From Streptomyces sp. DH41 (GTDB taxonomy: Bacteria > Actinomycetota > Actinomycetes > Streptomycetales > Streptomycetaceae), in contig NZ_JARVKY010000022.1 in NCBI RefSeq assembly GCF_029813785.1, forward strand, positions 1 through 64,000: a stretch of DNA of 64,000 bases. The letters are read 5' to 3'. Under the pieces are notes generated by a model. It did no database searches, was not told where the DNA came from, and saw only the letters and a list, made by a program, of their open reading frames with translations. Positions 16,146 through 24,600 of the stretch are shown here, piece after piece. A program made the translations under genes and the position numbers. Numbering within the stretch: position 1 is the first letter of the stretch; each line of letters opens with the position of its first letter.

Positions 16146-17153
16146 GTGAGCACCGGCACCAGCCCTGGCCCCGGCCCACAGGGAATCGAGCTCCCACAGG
16201 TCCCCGTCCCCCTGTCCCGCCTGGTGCTGGGCACCATGACCTTCGGCGACACCGTCGACCACGCGGGCGCCGCCGCCATGCTGGACACCGCGCTCGACGC
16301 GGGCCTCACGGGCGTGGACACGGCCAACGGCTACGCGGGGGGCGAGAGCGAGCGGATCCTCGCCGAACTGCTGCCCGGGCGCCGGGACCGGATCGTGCTG
16401 GCCACGAAGGCCGGCATCCCGCACCCCGACCAGGGTGAGCACGCCCCGCTCTCCCCGGCCGGCCTCCGTGCCGCGCTCGAGGGCAGCCTCAAGAGGCTCG
16501 GTACCGACCACGTGGACCTCTTCTACCTGCACCAGCCGGACCGCCGTACACCGCTCGCCGAGACCCTCACGACCGTGGCGGAGCTCTTCGCGGAGGGGAA
16601 GATCCGCGCACTCGGCGTGTCCAACCACGCCGCCTGGCAGATCGCCGAACTGTGCCGCACCGCCGACGAGGTCGGCGCCCCGCGGCCCGTCGTCGCGCAG
16701 CAGCTGCACAACCTCCTCGCTCGCCGGATCGAGGAGGAGTACGTCGAGTACGCGGCGGTGAGCGGTCTGCGCACCGTGGTCTACAACCCCCTCGGCGGCG
16801 GCCTCCTCACCGGCCGGCACCGCTTCGACGCCGACCCCGCCGCGGGCCGCTTCGGCGACTCGAAGCTCGCCGCGATGTACCGGCAGCGCTACTGGAACGA
16901 GGACCTCTTCGCCGCCGTCGGCCGCCTCGCCGCGATCGCCGACGAGGCGGTCCTCCCCCTCACCGACCTCGCCCTGCGCTGGCTGCTGGACCGCCCCTCC
17001 ACCGACGCGCTGCTGCTCGGCGGCTCACGGCCGGAACACCTGCGGGCCAACATCGCCGCCGCGCAGGCGGGACCGCTGCCCGCGGACGTGACCGCCGCCT
17101 GCGACGCGGTGGGTGCCGCGCTGCGCGGCCCGATGCCCGCCTACAACCGCTGA
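16146..17153 (+). CDS. Aldo/keto reductase
   Basis: A 335-residue TIM-barrel oxidoreductase of the AKR superfamily, NADP-dependent by family. Seen are LGTMTFGD, the catalytic Asp and Tyr in VDTANGYAGGESE, the Lys in VLATKAGI, the His in VDLFYLHQPD, and the C-terminal cofactor segment DALLLGGSRPEHLRANI. Within this locus it may interconvert a tetrose or similar sugar and its lactone or acid, feeding the tetronate kinase, as the threo-aldose dehydrogenase group does; this is inference. The GTG start at 16146 is preceded by GGAAGGAA. It heads the plus-strand half of the sugar-acid module. Confidence 0.88.
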   Translation: MSTGTSPGPGPQGIELPQVPVPLSRLVLGTMTFGDTVDHAGAAAMLDTALDAGLTGVDTANGYAGGESERILAELLPGRRDRIVLATKAGIPHPDQGEHAPLSPAGLRAALEGSLKRLGTDHVDLFYLHQPDRRTPLAETLTTVAELFAEGKIRALGVSNHAAWQIAELCRTADEVGAPRPVVAQQLHNLLARRIEEEYVEYAAVSGLRTVVYNPLGGGLLTGRHRFDADPAAGRFGDSKLAAMYRQRYWNEDLFAAVGRLAAIADEAVLPLTDLALRWLLDRPSTDALLLGGSRPEHLRANIAAAQAGPLPADVTAACDAVGAALRGPMPAYNR

Positions 17154-17250
17154 CGCGCCTGTGACCGTTGACGCGCCTGCGACCGTTGACGCGCGCCCCA
17201 GCCGCCGGCGCGCGCCGCCCCAGCCGCTGACGCGCCTGCGACCGCTGACC
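17147..17250 (+). repeat. Degenerate 18-bp tandem repeats between AKR and aldolase genes
   Basis: The motif CCGTTGACGCGCCTGCGA recurs in tandem from the end of the reductase gene (17147, 17165, 17183 partial, 17223), interrupted by a GCGCGCC-rich segment. It ends about 30 bp before the next start codon. It may only be slippage in non-coding DNA, or a protein-binding array. Confidence 0.6.
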
Positions 17251-17279
17251 CACCGCCCTCAGAAGTCCGGAGACCCCTC

Positions 17280-18059
17280 ATGACCACCGCCGCGCACTTC
17301 ACCGCCGCACTGCGCGACCGCCAGCGCCTCATCGGCTACTGGTCGCTGCTCGACTCGCCCGTCGCCGCCGAGCGTCTCGCCCGGGTCGGCTACGACTACC
17401 TGGCCTTCGACGCCCAGCATGGCCTGTTCGGCTACCAGGGCCTGCTGAACAACCTGATCGCCACCGACACCCGCGGCTCCACCGCCGTCGGCATGGTGCG
17501 CGTCGAAGCCAATGATCCGACCTACATCGGCCGTGCGCTCGACGCGGGAGCCACCGCCGTCATCGTGCCGCTCGTCGACACGGCCCGGGACGCGGCCGAC
17601 GCGGTCGCCGCGGTGCGGTACCCGCCGCACGGCCGCCGCTCCTACGGTCCCATGCGCGCCCAGCTGCGCATCGGCCCCGCTCCGGCCGACACCCACGAGC
17701 AGACCGCGGTCCTCGCCATGATCGAGACCGCGGACGGGCTCGCGAACGTCGAGGAGATCTGCGCCACCCCGGGCCTCGACGGTATCTACGTCGGCCCGTC
17801 CGACCTGCGCCTGGCCATCGGCGGCAAGACCTCCACCGACCCGGACGTCGCCGAGGAGTTCGAGCGGGCCCTGACCCGGATCCGCAAGGCCGCCGAGGCC
17901 GCCGGCATCGCCGCGGGCATCCACAACGGCGACGGTGCGAGCGCCGCCCGCCGGCTCTCCGAGGGCTTCACCTTCGCCTCCGTGGCCGCCGACGTGGTCC
18001 ACCTTCAGCAGGCCGCCGCCGCGCACCTCGACGCCGCGCGCGAGGAGGACGGGAAATGA
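17280..18059 (+). CDS. HpcH/HpaI-family class II aldolase
   Basis: A 259-residue metal-dependent pyruvate aldolase. The catalytic His47 is in DAQHG, metal ligands are the Glu of AMIETADGL and the Asp of YVGPSDL, and the Arg-rich phosphate or carboxylate site GRRSYGP is present. Family members cleave 2-keto-3-deoxy acids or 4-hydroxy-2-oxo acids into pyruvate plus an aldehyde (or glyoxylate). In this cluster it could split a keto-acid formed by the neighbouring dehydrogenases. It starts at ATG 17280 and its stop overlaps the next ATG (ATGA), indicating coupled translation with the D-2-hydroxyacid dehydrogenase. Confidence 0.88.
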   Translation: MTTAAHFTAALRDRQRLIGYWSLLDSPVAAERLARVGYDYLAFDAQHGLFGYQGLLNNLIATDTRGSTAVGMVRVEANDPTYIGRALDAGATAVIVPLVDTARDAADAVAAVRYPPHGRRSYGPMRAQLRIGPAPADTHEQTAVLAMIETADGLANVEEICATPGLDGIYVGPSDLRLAIGGKTSTDPDVAEEFERALTRIRKAAEAAGIAAGIHNGDGASAARRLSEGFTFASVAADVVHLQQAAAAHLDAAREEDGK

Positions 18060-19021
18060 GCACACCGGGCCGGGGCCGCACCACGCTCATCACCACCCCC
18101 ACGTTCGCCCGGCACTCGCCGGACCCCTGGACCCTGCTCGCGGACGGCGGCGCGGGCCCGGTCCGCCCCTACGAGGACCGCGCCCTGCCACACGACGAGC
18201 TGCTGCGGCGGATCGCCGGCGCCGACGCGCTGGTCGCCGGCATGGACCCGGTCACCGCCGAGGTCATGGACGCGGCCCCGCGCCTGAAGGTCATCGCCAA
18301 GCACGGCGTCGGCACCGACACCATCGACCTGGCCGCCGCCCGCGACCGCGGCATCCCCGTCGTCTGCGCGCCCGGCTCCAACGCGCGGGCCGTCGCCGAG
18401 TTCACCTTCGGGCTCGTCCTCGACGCCACTCGCCGGATCAGCGCCTCCCACACCGCCGTCGTCGAGGGCGGCTGGCCCAAGCTGTTCGGCCCGGAACTGC
18501 ACGGCAGGACGATCGGAGTGGTCGGCTTCGGCCGGATCGGGCGACTCGTCGCCGGCTACGCGAGCGCCTTCGGCATGCGGGTGCTCGCCCACGACCCGTA
18601 CGTCCCCGGCGACGCGGTCACCGAGGCGGACGCCGAACCCGTCACGCTCGACGCGCTCCTCGCCCACGCCGACGTCGTCACCCTGCACCTGCCGCCCACC
18701 GGAGAACCGCTGCTGAACGCCGCCCGGCTGGCCGCCATGAAGCCCGGCGCGATCCTCGTCAACGCCGCCCGCGGCGGCCTGGTCGACGACGCCGCGCTGG
18801 CCGCCGCCCTGCACTCCGGTCACCTGGCCGCCGCCGCGCTCGACGCCTTCGCCGTCGAGCCCCTCCCGGACGGCCACGTCCTGCGCACGGCCCCCCGGCT
18901 GACCCTCACCTCCCACATGGCCGCCTGCACCCCGGAGGCCAACCGCGCGATGGGCCTGATGGTCGCCGAGGACATCCTCCGCGTCCTCGCCGGCGAGTCC
19001 CCGCACCACGCGGCCCGCTGA
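18056..19021 (+). CDS. D-2-hydroxyacid dehydrogenase (PGDH-like, NAD-dependent)
   Basis: A 321-residue enzyme with the standard two-domain layout. The N-terminal catalytic part includes KVIAKHGVGTDTID, the Rossmann motif is GVVGFGRIGRLV near residue 160, and the catalytic Arg, Glu and His appear in ILVNAARGG, AVEPLPDG and LTSHMAA. Likely reactions are reduction of hydroxypyruvate or 2-keto-sugar acids, or oxidation of the matching hydroxyacid. The ATGA overlap with the aldolase suggests the two act on the same carbon skeleton. There is no ACT domain, so it is not a full serine-pathway SerA. Confidence 0.88.
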   Translation: MSTPGRGRTTLITTPTFARHSPDPWTLLADGGAGPVRPYEDRALPHDELLRRIAGADALVAGMDPVTAEVMDAAPRLKVIAKHGVGTDTIDLAAARDRGIPVVCAPGSNARAVAEFTFGLVLDATRRISASHTAVVEGGWPKLFGPELHGRTIGVVGFGRIGRLVAGYASAFGMRVLAHDPYVPGDAVTEADAEPVTLDALLAHADVVTLHLPPTGEPLLNAARLAAMKPGAILVNAARGGLVDDAALAAALHSGHLAAAALDAFAVEPLPDGHVLRTAPRLTLTSHMAACTPEANRAMGLMVAEDILRVLAGESPHHAAR

Positions 19022-19125
19022 CCTCGGCCGCCGATCCAAGCCCCCCCCTTGACCCCACTGCCCCCACCCGCCCTTTTGGCCTTCCGCTCCGGCGACGACG
19101 CCGGATCCAGCAAAGGAACACCGCC

Positions 19126-20544
19126 ATGTCGACCACCGCCACCGCCGCCAAGGCGGAGCACGCGCAGGCCGATCCGTACGCCCTGCGCCCCGAGGACGCC
19201 CGACCGGCACCCACGGTCTTCCGTGACCGGCTCCGGCATCTCGGACCCGGCTTCGTCCTGTCGGCCGCCGTCGTCGGCTCCGGAGAACTGATCACCACCA
19301 CCGCCCTCGGCGCCGAAGCGGGCTTCGCACTGCTGTGGCTGGTGATCGTCTCGACCGCGGTCAAGGTCTGGGTCCAGATGGAACTGGCCCGCTGGACCAT
19401 ACTCAACGGGCGCACCGCGCTGGAGGGCTACCGCGAGGTCGGCCCGCGCATCGGCCGCCTGGGCTGGATCAACTGGCTGTGGATCGGCATGGACTTCGCC
19501 AAGATGTTCCAGCGCGGAGGCATCATCGGCGGTACGGCGGCGGCGTGCTCGGTGCTGTGGCCGATAGTCGGCGAGCCGCTCAGCTGGGGGTCCCTGGCGC
19601 TGTGGGCCGTGGTCGTCACCCTCGCCGCCATCCTGCTGCTGCAGTCCGGCAAGTACAGCCTCGTGGAACGCGCCTGTCTGGTATCCGTCGTCGTCTTCAC
19701 CCTCGTCACGGTCAGCCTCGCGGTCGGTCTGCCCGGCACCGAGTTCGGCTACGGCACCGACGACCTGGGCAGCGGCTTCGGCTTCGAGATCCCGGCCGGC
19801 ACCGTCGGCATCGCCCTCGCGGTCTTCGGCATCACCGGTGTCGGCGCCGACGAGATGACGACGTACACCTACTGGTGCCTGGAGAAGGGCTACGCCCGCT
19901 GGACCGGCCCCGACGACGGCAGCGAGGAGCGGGCCCGTCGTGCCGAGGGCTGGATCAAGGTGATGCGCCTGGACGCGCTGGCCGGCCTGGCCGTCTGCGT
20001 GCTGTGCACCCTGTCCTTCTACGTCATCGGCGCGTCCGTGCTGCACCCGCAGGGCCTCGTGCCCGAGGGCAACGAGATGATCACGACGCTCTCGCGCATC
20101 TACACCGACACCATGGGCCCCTGGGCGGAGTACCTGTTCCTCTTCGGAGCCCTCGCCGTCCTCTTCTCCACCCTCATCGGCTCCACGGCGTCCGTGCCCC
20201 GGCTGTGGACCAACACGCTAGGCCTGCTCGGCGTCATCGACTGGAGCGACGTCCGCTCCCGTACTCGCACCATCCGCATCCTCACCTGGTGCCTGCCCCT
20301 GCTGTGGACCGTCTTCTTCCTGTGGGTGCAGTCGCCCGTGCTGATGGTGCAGATCGGCGGCATCGGAGGCGGGATCTTCCTGCTCGCCGTGGTCGTCGCC
20401 GTCTGGCGACTGCGCTACACCGGAGTACCGCCCCGCTTCCGCAACAACCCGTGGCTGACCGCGGCCCTGGTCGTCAGCAGCATCGCCATCCTGTGCGTCG
20501 GCGTCTACGGAGTCCTCGAAACGCTGGGCGCGGTACCGGAGTAG
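19126..20544 (+). CDS. Nramp-fold transporter lacking canonical metal-binding motifs
   Basis: A 472-residue membrane protein with about 11-12 helices and the Nramp/LeuT-fold layout. Canonical Nramp metal transporters carry DPGN in the first helix and MPH in the sixth. Here the first-helix site reads VGSGELITTT (residues 50-59) and the sixth reads GADEMTTYTYWCLEKG. The metal-coordinating residues are thus absent, and acidic residues appear at new places. Sitting last in a sugar-acid operon, it is a better candidate for uptake of a tetronate or another organic acid than of Mn or Fe. ATG at 19126 follows AAAGGAA; the much longer open frame upstream overlaps two genes and is rejected. The transport substrate is inference. 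Confidence 0.82.
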   Translation: MSTTATAAKAEHAQADPYALRPEDARPAPTVFRDRLRHLGPGFVLSAAVVGSGELITTTALGAEAGFALLWLVIVSTAVKVWVQMELARWTILNGRTALEGYREVGPRIGRLGWINWLWIGMDFAKMFQRGGIIGGTAAACSVLWPIVGEPLSWGSLALWAVVVTLAAILLLQSGKYSLVERACLVSVVVFTLVTVSLAVGLPGTEFGYGTDDLGSGFGFEIPAGTVGIALAVFGITGVGADEMTTYTYWCLEKGYARWTGPDDGSEERARRAEGWIKVMRLDALAGLAVCVLCTLSFYVIGASVLHPQGLVPEGNEMITTLSRIYTDTMGPWAEYLFLFGALAVLFSTLIGSTASVPRLWTNTLGLLGVIDWSDVRSRTRTIRILTWCLPLLWTVFFLWVQSPVLMVQIGGIGGGIFLLAVVVAVWRLRYTGVPPRFRNNPWLTAALVVSSIAILCVGVYGVLETLGAVPE

Positions 20545-20636
20545 GCGCCTCCGCCCTCTGCAGGAGAACCGTCGGCACCGCCGCACGCGTCCTGATCTAC
20601 GGTTTCCACGATCAGCAGGGGATGTGAGAGGTACTC

Positions 20637-21044
20637 ATGGAGCGGGCAGGGACAGCGCTGGCGGAGCGGATCGCCGAGCGTCGAGCGGGTGTGGGCGACC
20701 CTCGGGCCATGGTCGGTGAGATGCGGCGTGCCGTCCTGTTGGTGCCGATCGATGGTGGGGGCTTGTGGTCGGCGCACTCGGGCGGAGTGCGCTGGATCTG
20801 CGCCTTCACCGACGAGACCGCGCTGGCCCGGTTCGCCCTTCGGCAGGGAAGCGGTGACCGGCCGATGGACTACGCGGCGCTGCTGGGCGCCCGTCTCGTC
20901 GACGAGGTCGTGCCGTCGCTGGGCGAGCCCGCGGGTGTGGCCGTGGACATCGCTTCCGAAGACGGGTCGATGTTCTTCCCGCCGGTCGCGGGCATCGTCC
21001 CGGACGCCGCCGCCGTGGGCGCCCGGGAAGGGAGCCGGGTGTGA
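20637..21044 (+). CDS. SseB-like N-terminal domain protein
   Basis: A 135-residue protein whose central part (RRAVLLVPIDGGGLWSAHSG, then RWICAFTDETALARFALRQ) matches the SseB N-terminal domain, common in Streptomyces next to type VII secreted proteins. Its role there is unknown; chaperone or structural functions have been proposed for the family. ATG at 20637 follows GAGAGG. Its stop overlaps the GTG of the next gene (GTGA), so it forms a unit with the helper and the RHS toxin. Confidence 0.8.
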   Translation: MERAGTALAERIAERRAGVGDPRAMVGEMRRAVLLVPIDGGGLWSAHSGGVRWICAFTDETALARFALRQGSGDRPMDYAALLGARLVDEVVPSLGEPAGVAVDIASEDGSMFFPPVAGIVPDAAAVGAREGSRV

Positions 21045-21694
21045 GCGAGGACGGGCTGGACATCAAGCTCGGCCGGGAGGCCGTCGCGAGATTCACGCGG
21101 GGCGTGGGCGCGGTCATCGACGAGCTCGGTGAGCTGGGCGGCGCCACGGGGTCGGTCATGGGCAAGGGCTTCTCGGAGCTGTCGATGACGGGGATGGAGG
21201 CCGGGCACCACGGCCTGTCGGTGGACTTCGAGGACTTCTGCGAGCGCTGGGAGTGGGGAGTGCGCGCCCTGGTCAGCGACGCGAGCGCGCTCTCCCACCG
21301 GCTGGGCCTGGCAGCGGGCACGCAGTGGGAGCACGACCAGTACATCGCGGGCACGCTGAAGGTGGGCCTCAACTCCGTGATGGGCGGCAACCCGCACGCC
21401 TCTGAGGAGGAGATCACCCAGCAGGGCTGGGGAGACGTGTTCACCCCGGACTACCTCGACCCGGACTGGAGCGCGGAGTCGTTCGAGCGGGCCGGTGCGG
21501 AGATGGAGCAGACCTGGAAGGACACCGGCCGCACCGTCATGACCGAAGGGCAGGGCGGGCAGCGTTCGGAAATCCTCACCGACGCGCTCGGCATCTCCGA
21601 CGACCAATGGAACCGGGCTCTGGACGACACGTTCGGCCCGTCGCCGGAGGAACGCGCCCGGCAGACGCAGCAGGGTGAACACGGGGGCAGCTGA
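21041..21694 (+). CDS. Type VII-associated helper protein upstream of RHS toxin
   Basis: A 217-residue, acidic, mostly helical protein of unknown function. The first 100 residues (GREAVARFTRGVGAVIDELG, WEWGVRALVSDASALSHRLG) resemble WXG100-like helical hairpins paired with polymorphic toxins; the rest is polar and ends in a Gln/Gly-rich tail. It has no signal peptide or membrane segment. The start at GTG 21041 overlaps the SseB-like stop, and the gene ends 2 bp before the RHS gene. It is probably a partner or adaptor for secretion of the downstream toxin. Confidence 0.7.
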   Translation: MSEDGLDIKLGREAVARFTRGVGAVIDELGELGGATGSVMGKGFSELSMTGMEAGHHGLSVDFEDFCERWEWGVRALVSDASALSHRLGLAAGTQWEHDQYIAGTLKVGLNSVMGGNPHASEEEITQQGWGDVFTPDYLDPDWSAESFERAGAEMEQTWKDTGRTVMTEGQGGQRSEILTDALGISDDQWNRALDDTFGPSPEERARQTQQGEHGGS

Positions 21695-21696
21695 AC

Positions 21697-24600
21697 ATGG
21701 GCATCGGCGATTTCATCAAGGACATCACGCCGGACTCCGTCGAGAACGTGGTCGAGGACGGAGTGGAGTGGGCCGGCAACCGGGTCGAGGACGCGGGCAA
21801 CTGGACCGCGGACCGGCTCGACGACGTCGGCTGGGAGTCCGGCGCGGACTGGGTGCGCGAACAGTCGCGCTCGGTCGCGAACCGGATGGGCGCCGAGGTC
21901 GACGAGATGGACCTCGGGCAGACCGAGGACAAGACGAAGCTCGTCTACGGCAGCCCGGACAAGATCCGGTCCACCGCACAGACACTGCGCGCGTTCCAGA
22001 CGGCCTTCGACGACGCCGGAAGCGGCCTGAAGGGCCTGGACTCCTCGCAGCTCAAGGGCGAGACGGCCGAGGCCCTGCGCAAGGCCGTGACGACGCAGCC
22101 GCCGAAGTGGTTTACCGGCGCGGACGCCGTGGAGGAGGCGGCCGCCGCTCTGGAGGCGTTCGCCGGGACGGTGACATGGGCGCAGACGCAGGCGCAGACG
22201 GCGATCGACAAGTGGAAGGAAGGTGTCAAAGCCTCGGAGGAGGCCGCTGACGCCCACCGCAAGAAGGTCGACGCCTACAACGGGGCCGTCGACCGCTACA
22301 ACGCGCAGCCCGCCGACCGGCGTGACCCGTCCACGCTGCCGCCCTGTCCCGCGCCGACGTTCGAGGACCCGGGCAAGAAGCTGATGCAGGAGGCGCAGGA
22401 CATCCTGACCGAAGCCCGTACGCAGCGGAACACGGCCGCGGAGACCGCCCGCTCCTCGGTCCGAGCCGCCCGGGACAAGGCTCCGCAGAAGCCGTCGTAC
22501 GCGGAGCAGGCGATCGGCGGCCTCGCGGAGCTGCAGATCATGGGCGACCATGTCGGCGGCGGGATCATCAAGGGCACGGCGGGACTGCTCAACTTCGTCC
22601 GCGGGATCAACCCGCTGGACCCTTACAACATCACCCACCCCGCCGAGTACGCCACCAGCCTCAACAGCCTGGCCGCGGGGCTGGTCGTCGCCGCGAACGA
22701 TCCGGTCGGCACCGGCAGGCAGATGATCAGCGACTTCATGAAGGACCCCTATGAGGGCTTCGGCCGCCTGGTGCCCGATGCCGCGCTGACCGTGGCCACC
22801 GGCGGGGGCGGCGCCGCTGTCAAGGCCGTACGCCTCACCGCCGACGCCGCGGACGCCGCCCGACTGCGCAACCTCGTCGACGACGCACCGGACGGCGCCC
22901 ACGACCGCCCCGACTCGACCCGCACCACCGACGGCACCGACCCCGTCGACCTGGCCTCCGGCCGCATGTTCCTCCCGCAGACGGATCTCGCGATCCCGGG
23001 CATCCTGCCGCTCGCCTTCACCCGTCGCACCGAATCCGGCTGCGCGGCCGGCCACTTCCTCGGCCCGGCCTGGACCTGCACCGTCGACGAACGCCTGGCC
23101 ATCGACCCGGTCGGCGTGGTCCACGTGAGCGCCGACGGCCTGCTGATCACCTACCCGCACCCCGTCCCCGGTGTCCCCACCCACCACGAAACGGGCGCCA
23201 CCCGCGCCCTCCTCGCGCGCGATCCCGACGGTGACTACACGCTCACCGACCCCGACACCGGCCTGACCCGCCACTTCACCGCCCCGCCCGGCAGTGAACC
23301 CGGCGGCGACGGAACCGCCTGGCTGGCCTCCGTCACCGACCGAGGCGGTCACGCCCTGACCATCGACCGCACCGACGACGGCCTCCCGCTCTCCCTGGTC
23401 CATTCCGCCGGTCACCGCGTGAGACTGACCACCACCGACGGTCGCGTCACCGCCCTCGCCGTCGCCGGCGCCGGCGAGAACGGCACCGACCTGCCGCTGA
23501 TGTCCTACGGCTATCGGGACGGCAACCTCACCACCGTCACCAAACCCTCCGGCGCCACCACCACCTTCGTCTACGACGACCGCCGCCGCGTCACCGCCTG
23601 GATCGACTCCAACGACAGCCGCTACGACTACACCTACGACGACCGCGACCGAGTCATCGCCGAAGGCGGCGAAGCAGGTCACATCCAGATCACCCTCACC
23701 TACACCGAACCGCATCCGGACACCGGCCACCGCACCACCACCCTCACCACCGCCGACGGCCGCGCCACCCGTCATCTCATCGACCGCCGCTGCCGGGTGA
23801 TCGCCACCACCGACCCTCTCGGCCACACCACCCGCTTCACCTACGACACCCACGGCAACCTCCTCACCCGCACGGACCCCCTCGGCCGCACCACCACCCA
23901 CTCCTACGACGAGGAGGGCCGCGTGGTGTCCGCCACCCGGCCCGACGGGAGCGTTCTGCGTACCGTGCGCGGCCCGTTCGGCCTGCCGGTCGAGGTGACC
24001 GGTCCGGACGGGCACCGCACCGCCTACGCGTACGACGAGCTCGGCAACCGCACCTCGGTCACCGAGCCGACCGGGCACACCACGCACTACGGGTACGACC
24101 AGCACGGCCGCCTCGCGTCGGTCACGGACGCTCTCGGCGCCACGACGCGGATGGTCTGCGACGGCGCGGGCCTGCCGACGGAAGTCACCGACCCCGCCGG
24201 CGGCACCACCCGCCTGGAACGCGATGTCCTCGGCAGAGTCGTACAAATCACCGACCCGGTCGGTGGAGTGACTCGTTTGACCTGGGGCGCGGACGGCGGT
24301 CTCGTTCGCCGAACCGTCCCGGACGGCGCCACCGATTCATGGACCTACGACGGCGAGGGCAACTGCCTCACCCACACCGATCCGTCCGGAGGAGTGACCC
24401 GCTTCCAGTACACCCACTTCGACCTCCTCGCCGCCCGCACCGAGTCGGACGGCTCCCGTCACGAGTTCGAGTACGACACCGACCTGCGTCTGATCCGTGT
24501 GACCAACCCGCAGGGTCTTTCCTGGACTTACGAGTACGATCCGGCGGGACGCCTCGTATCGGAGACCGACTTCGACGGCCGGACCCTCACTTACCGTCTC

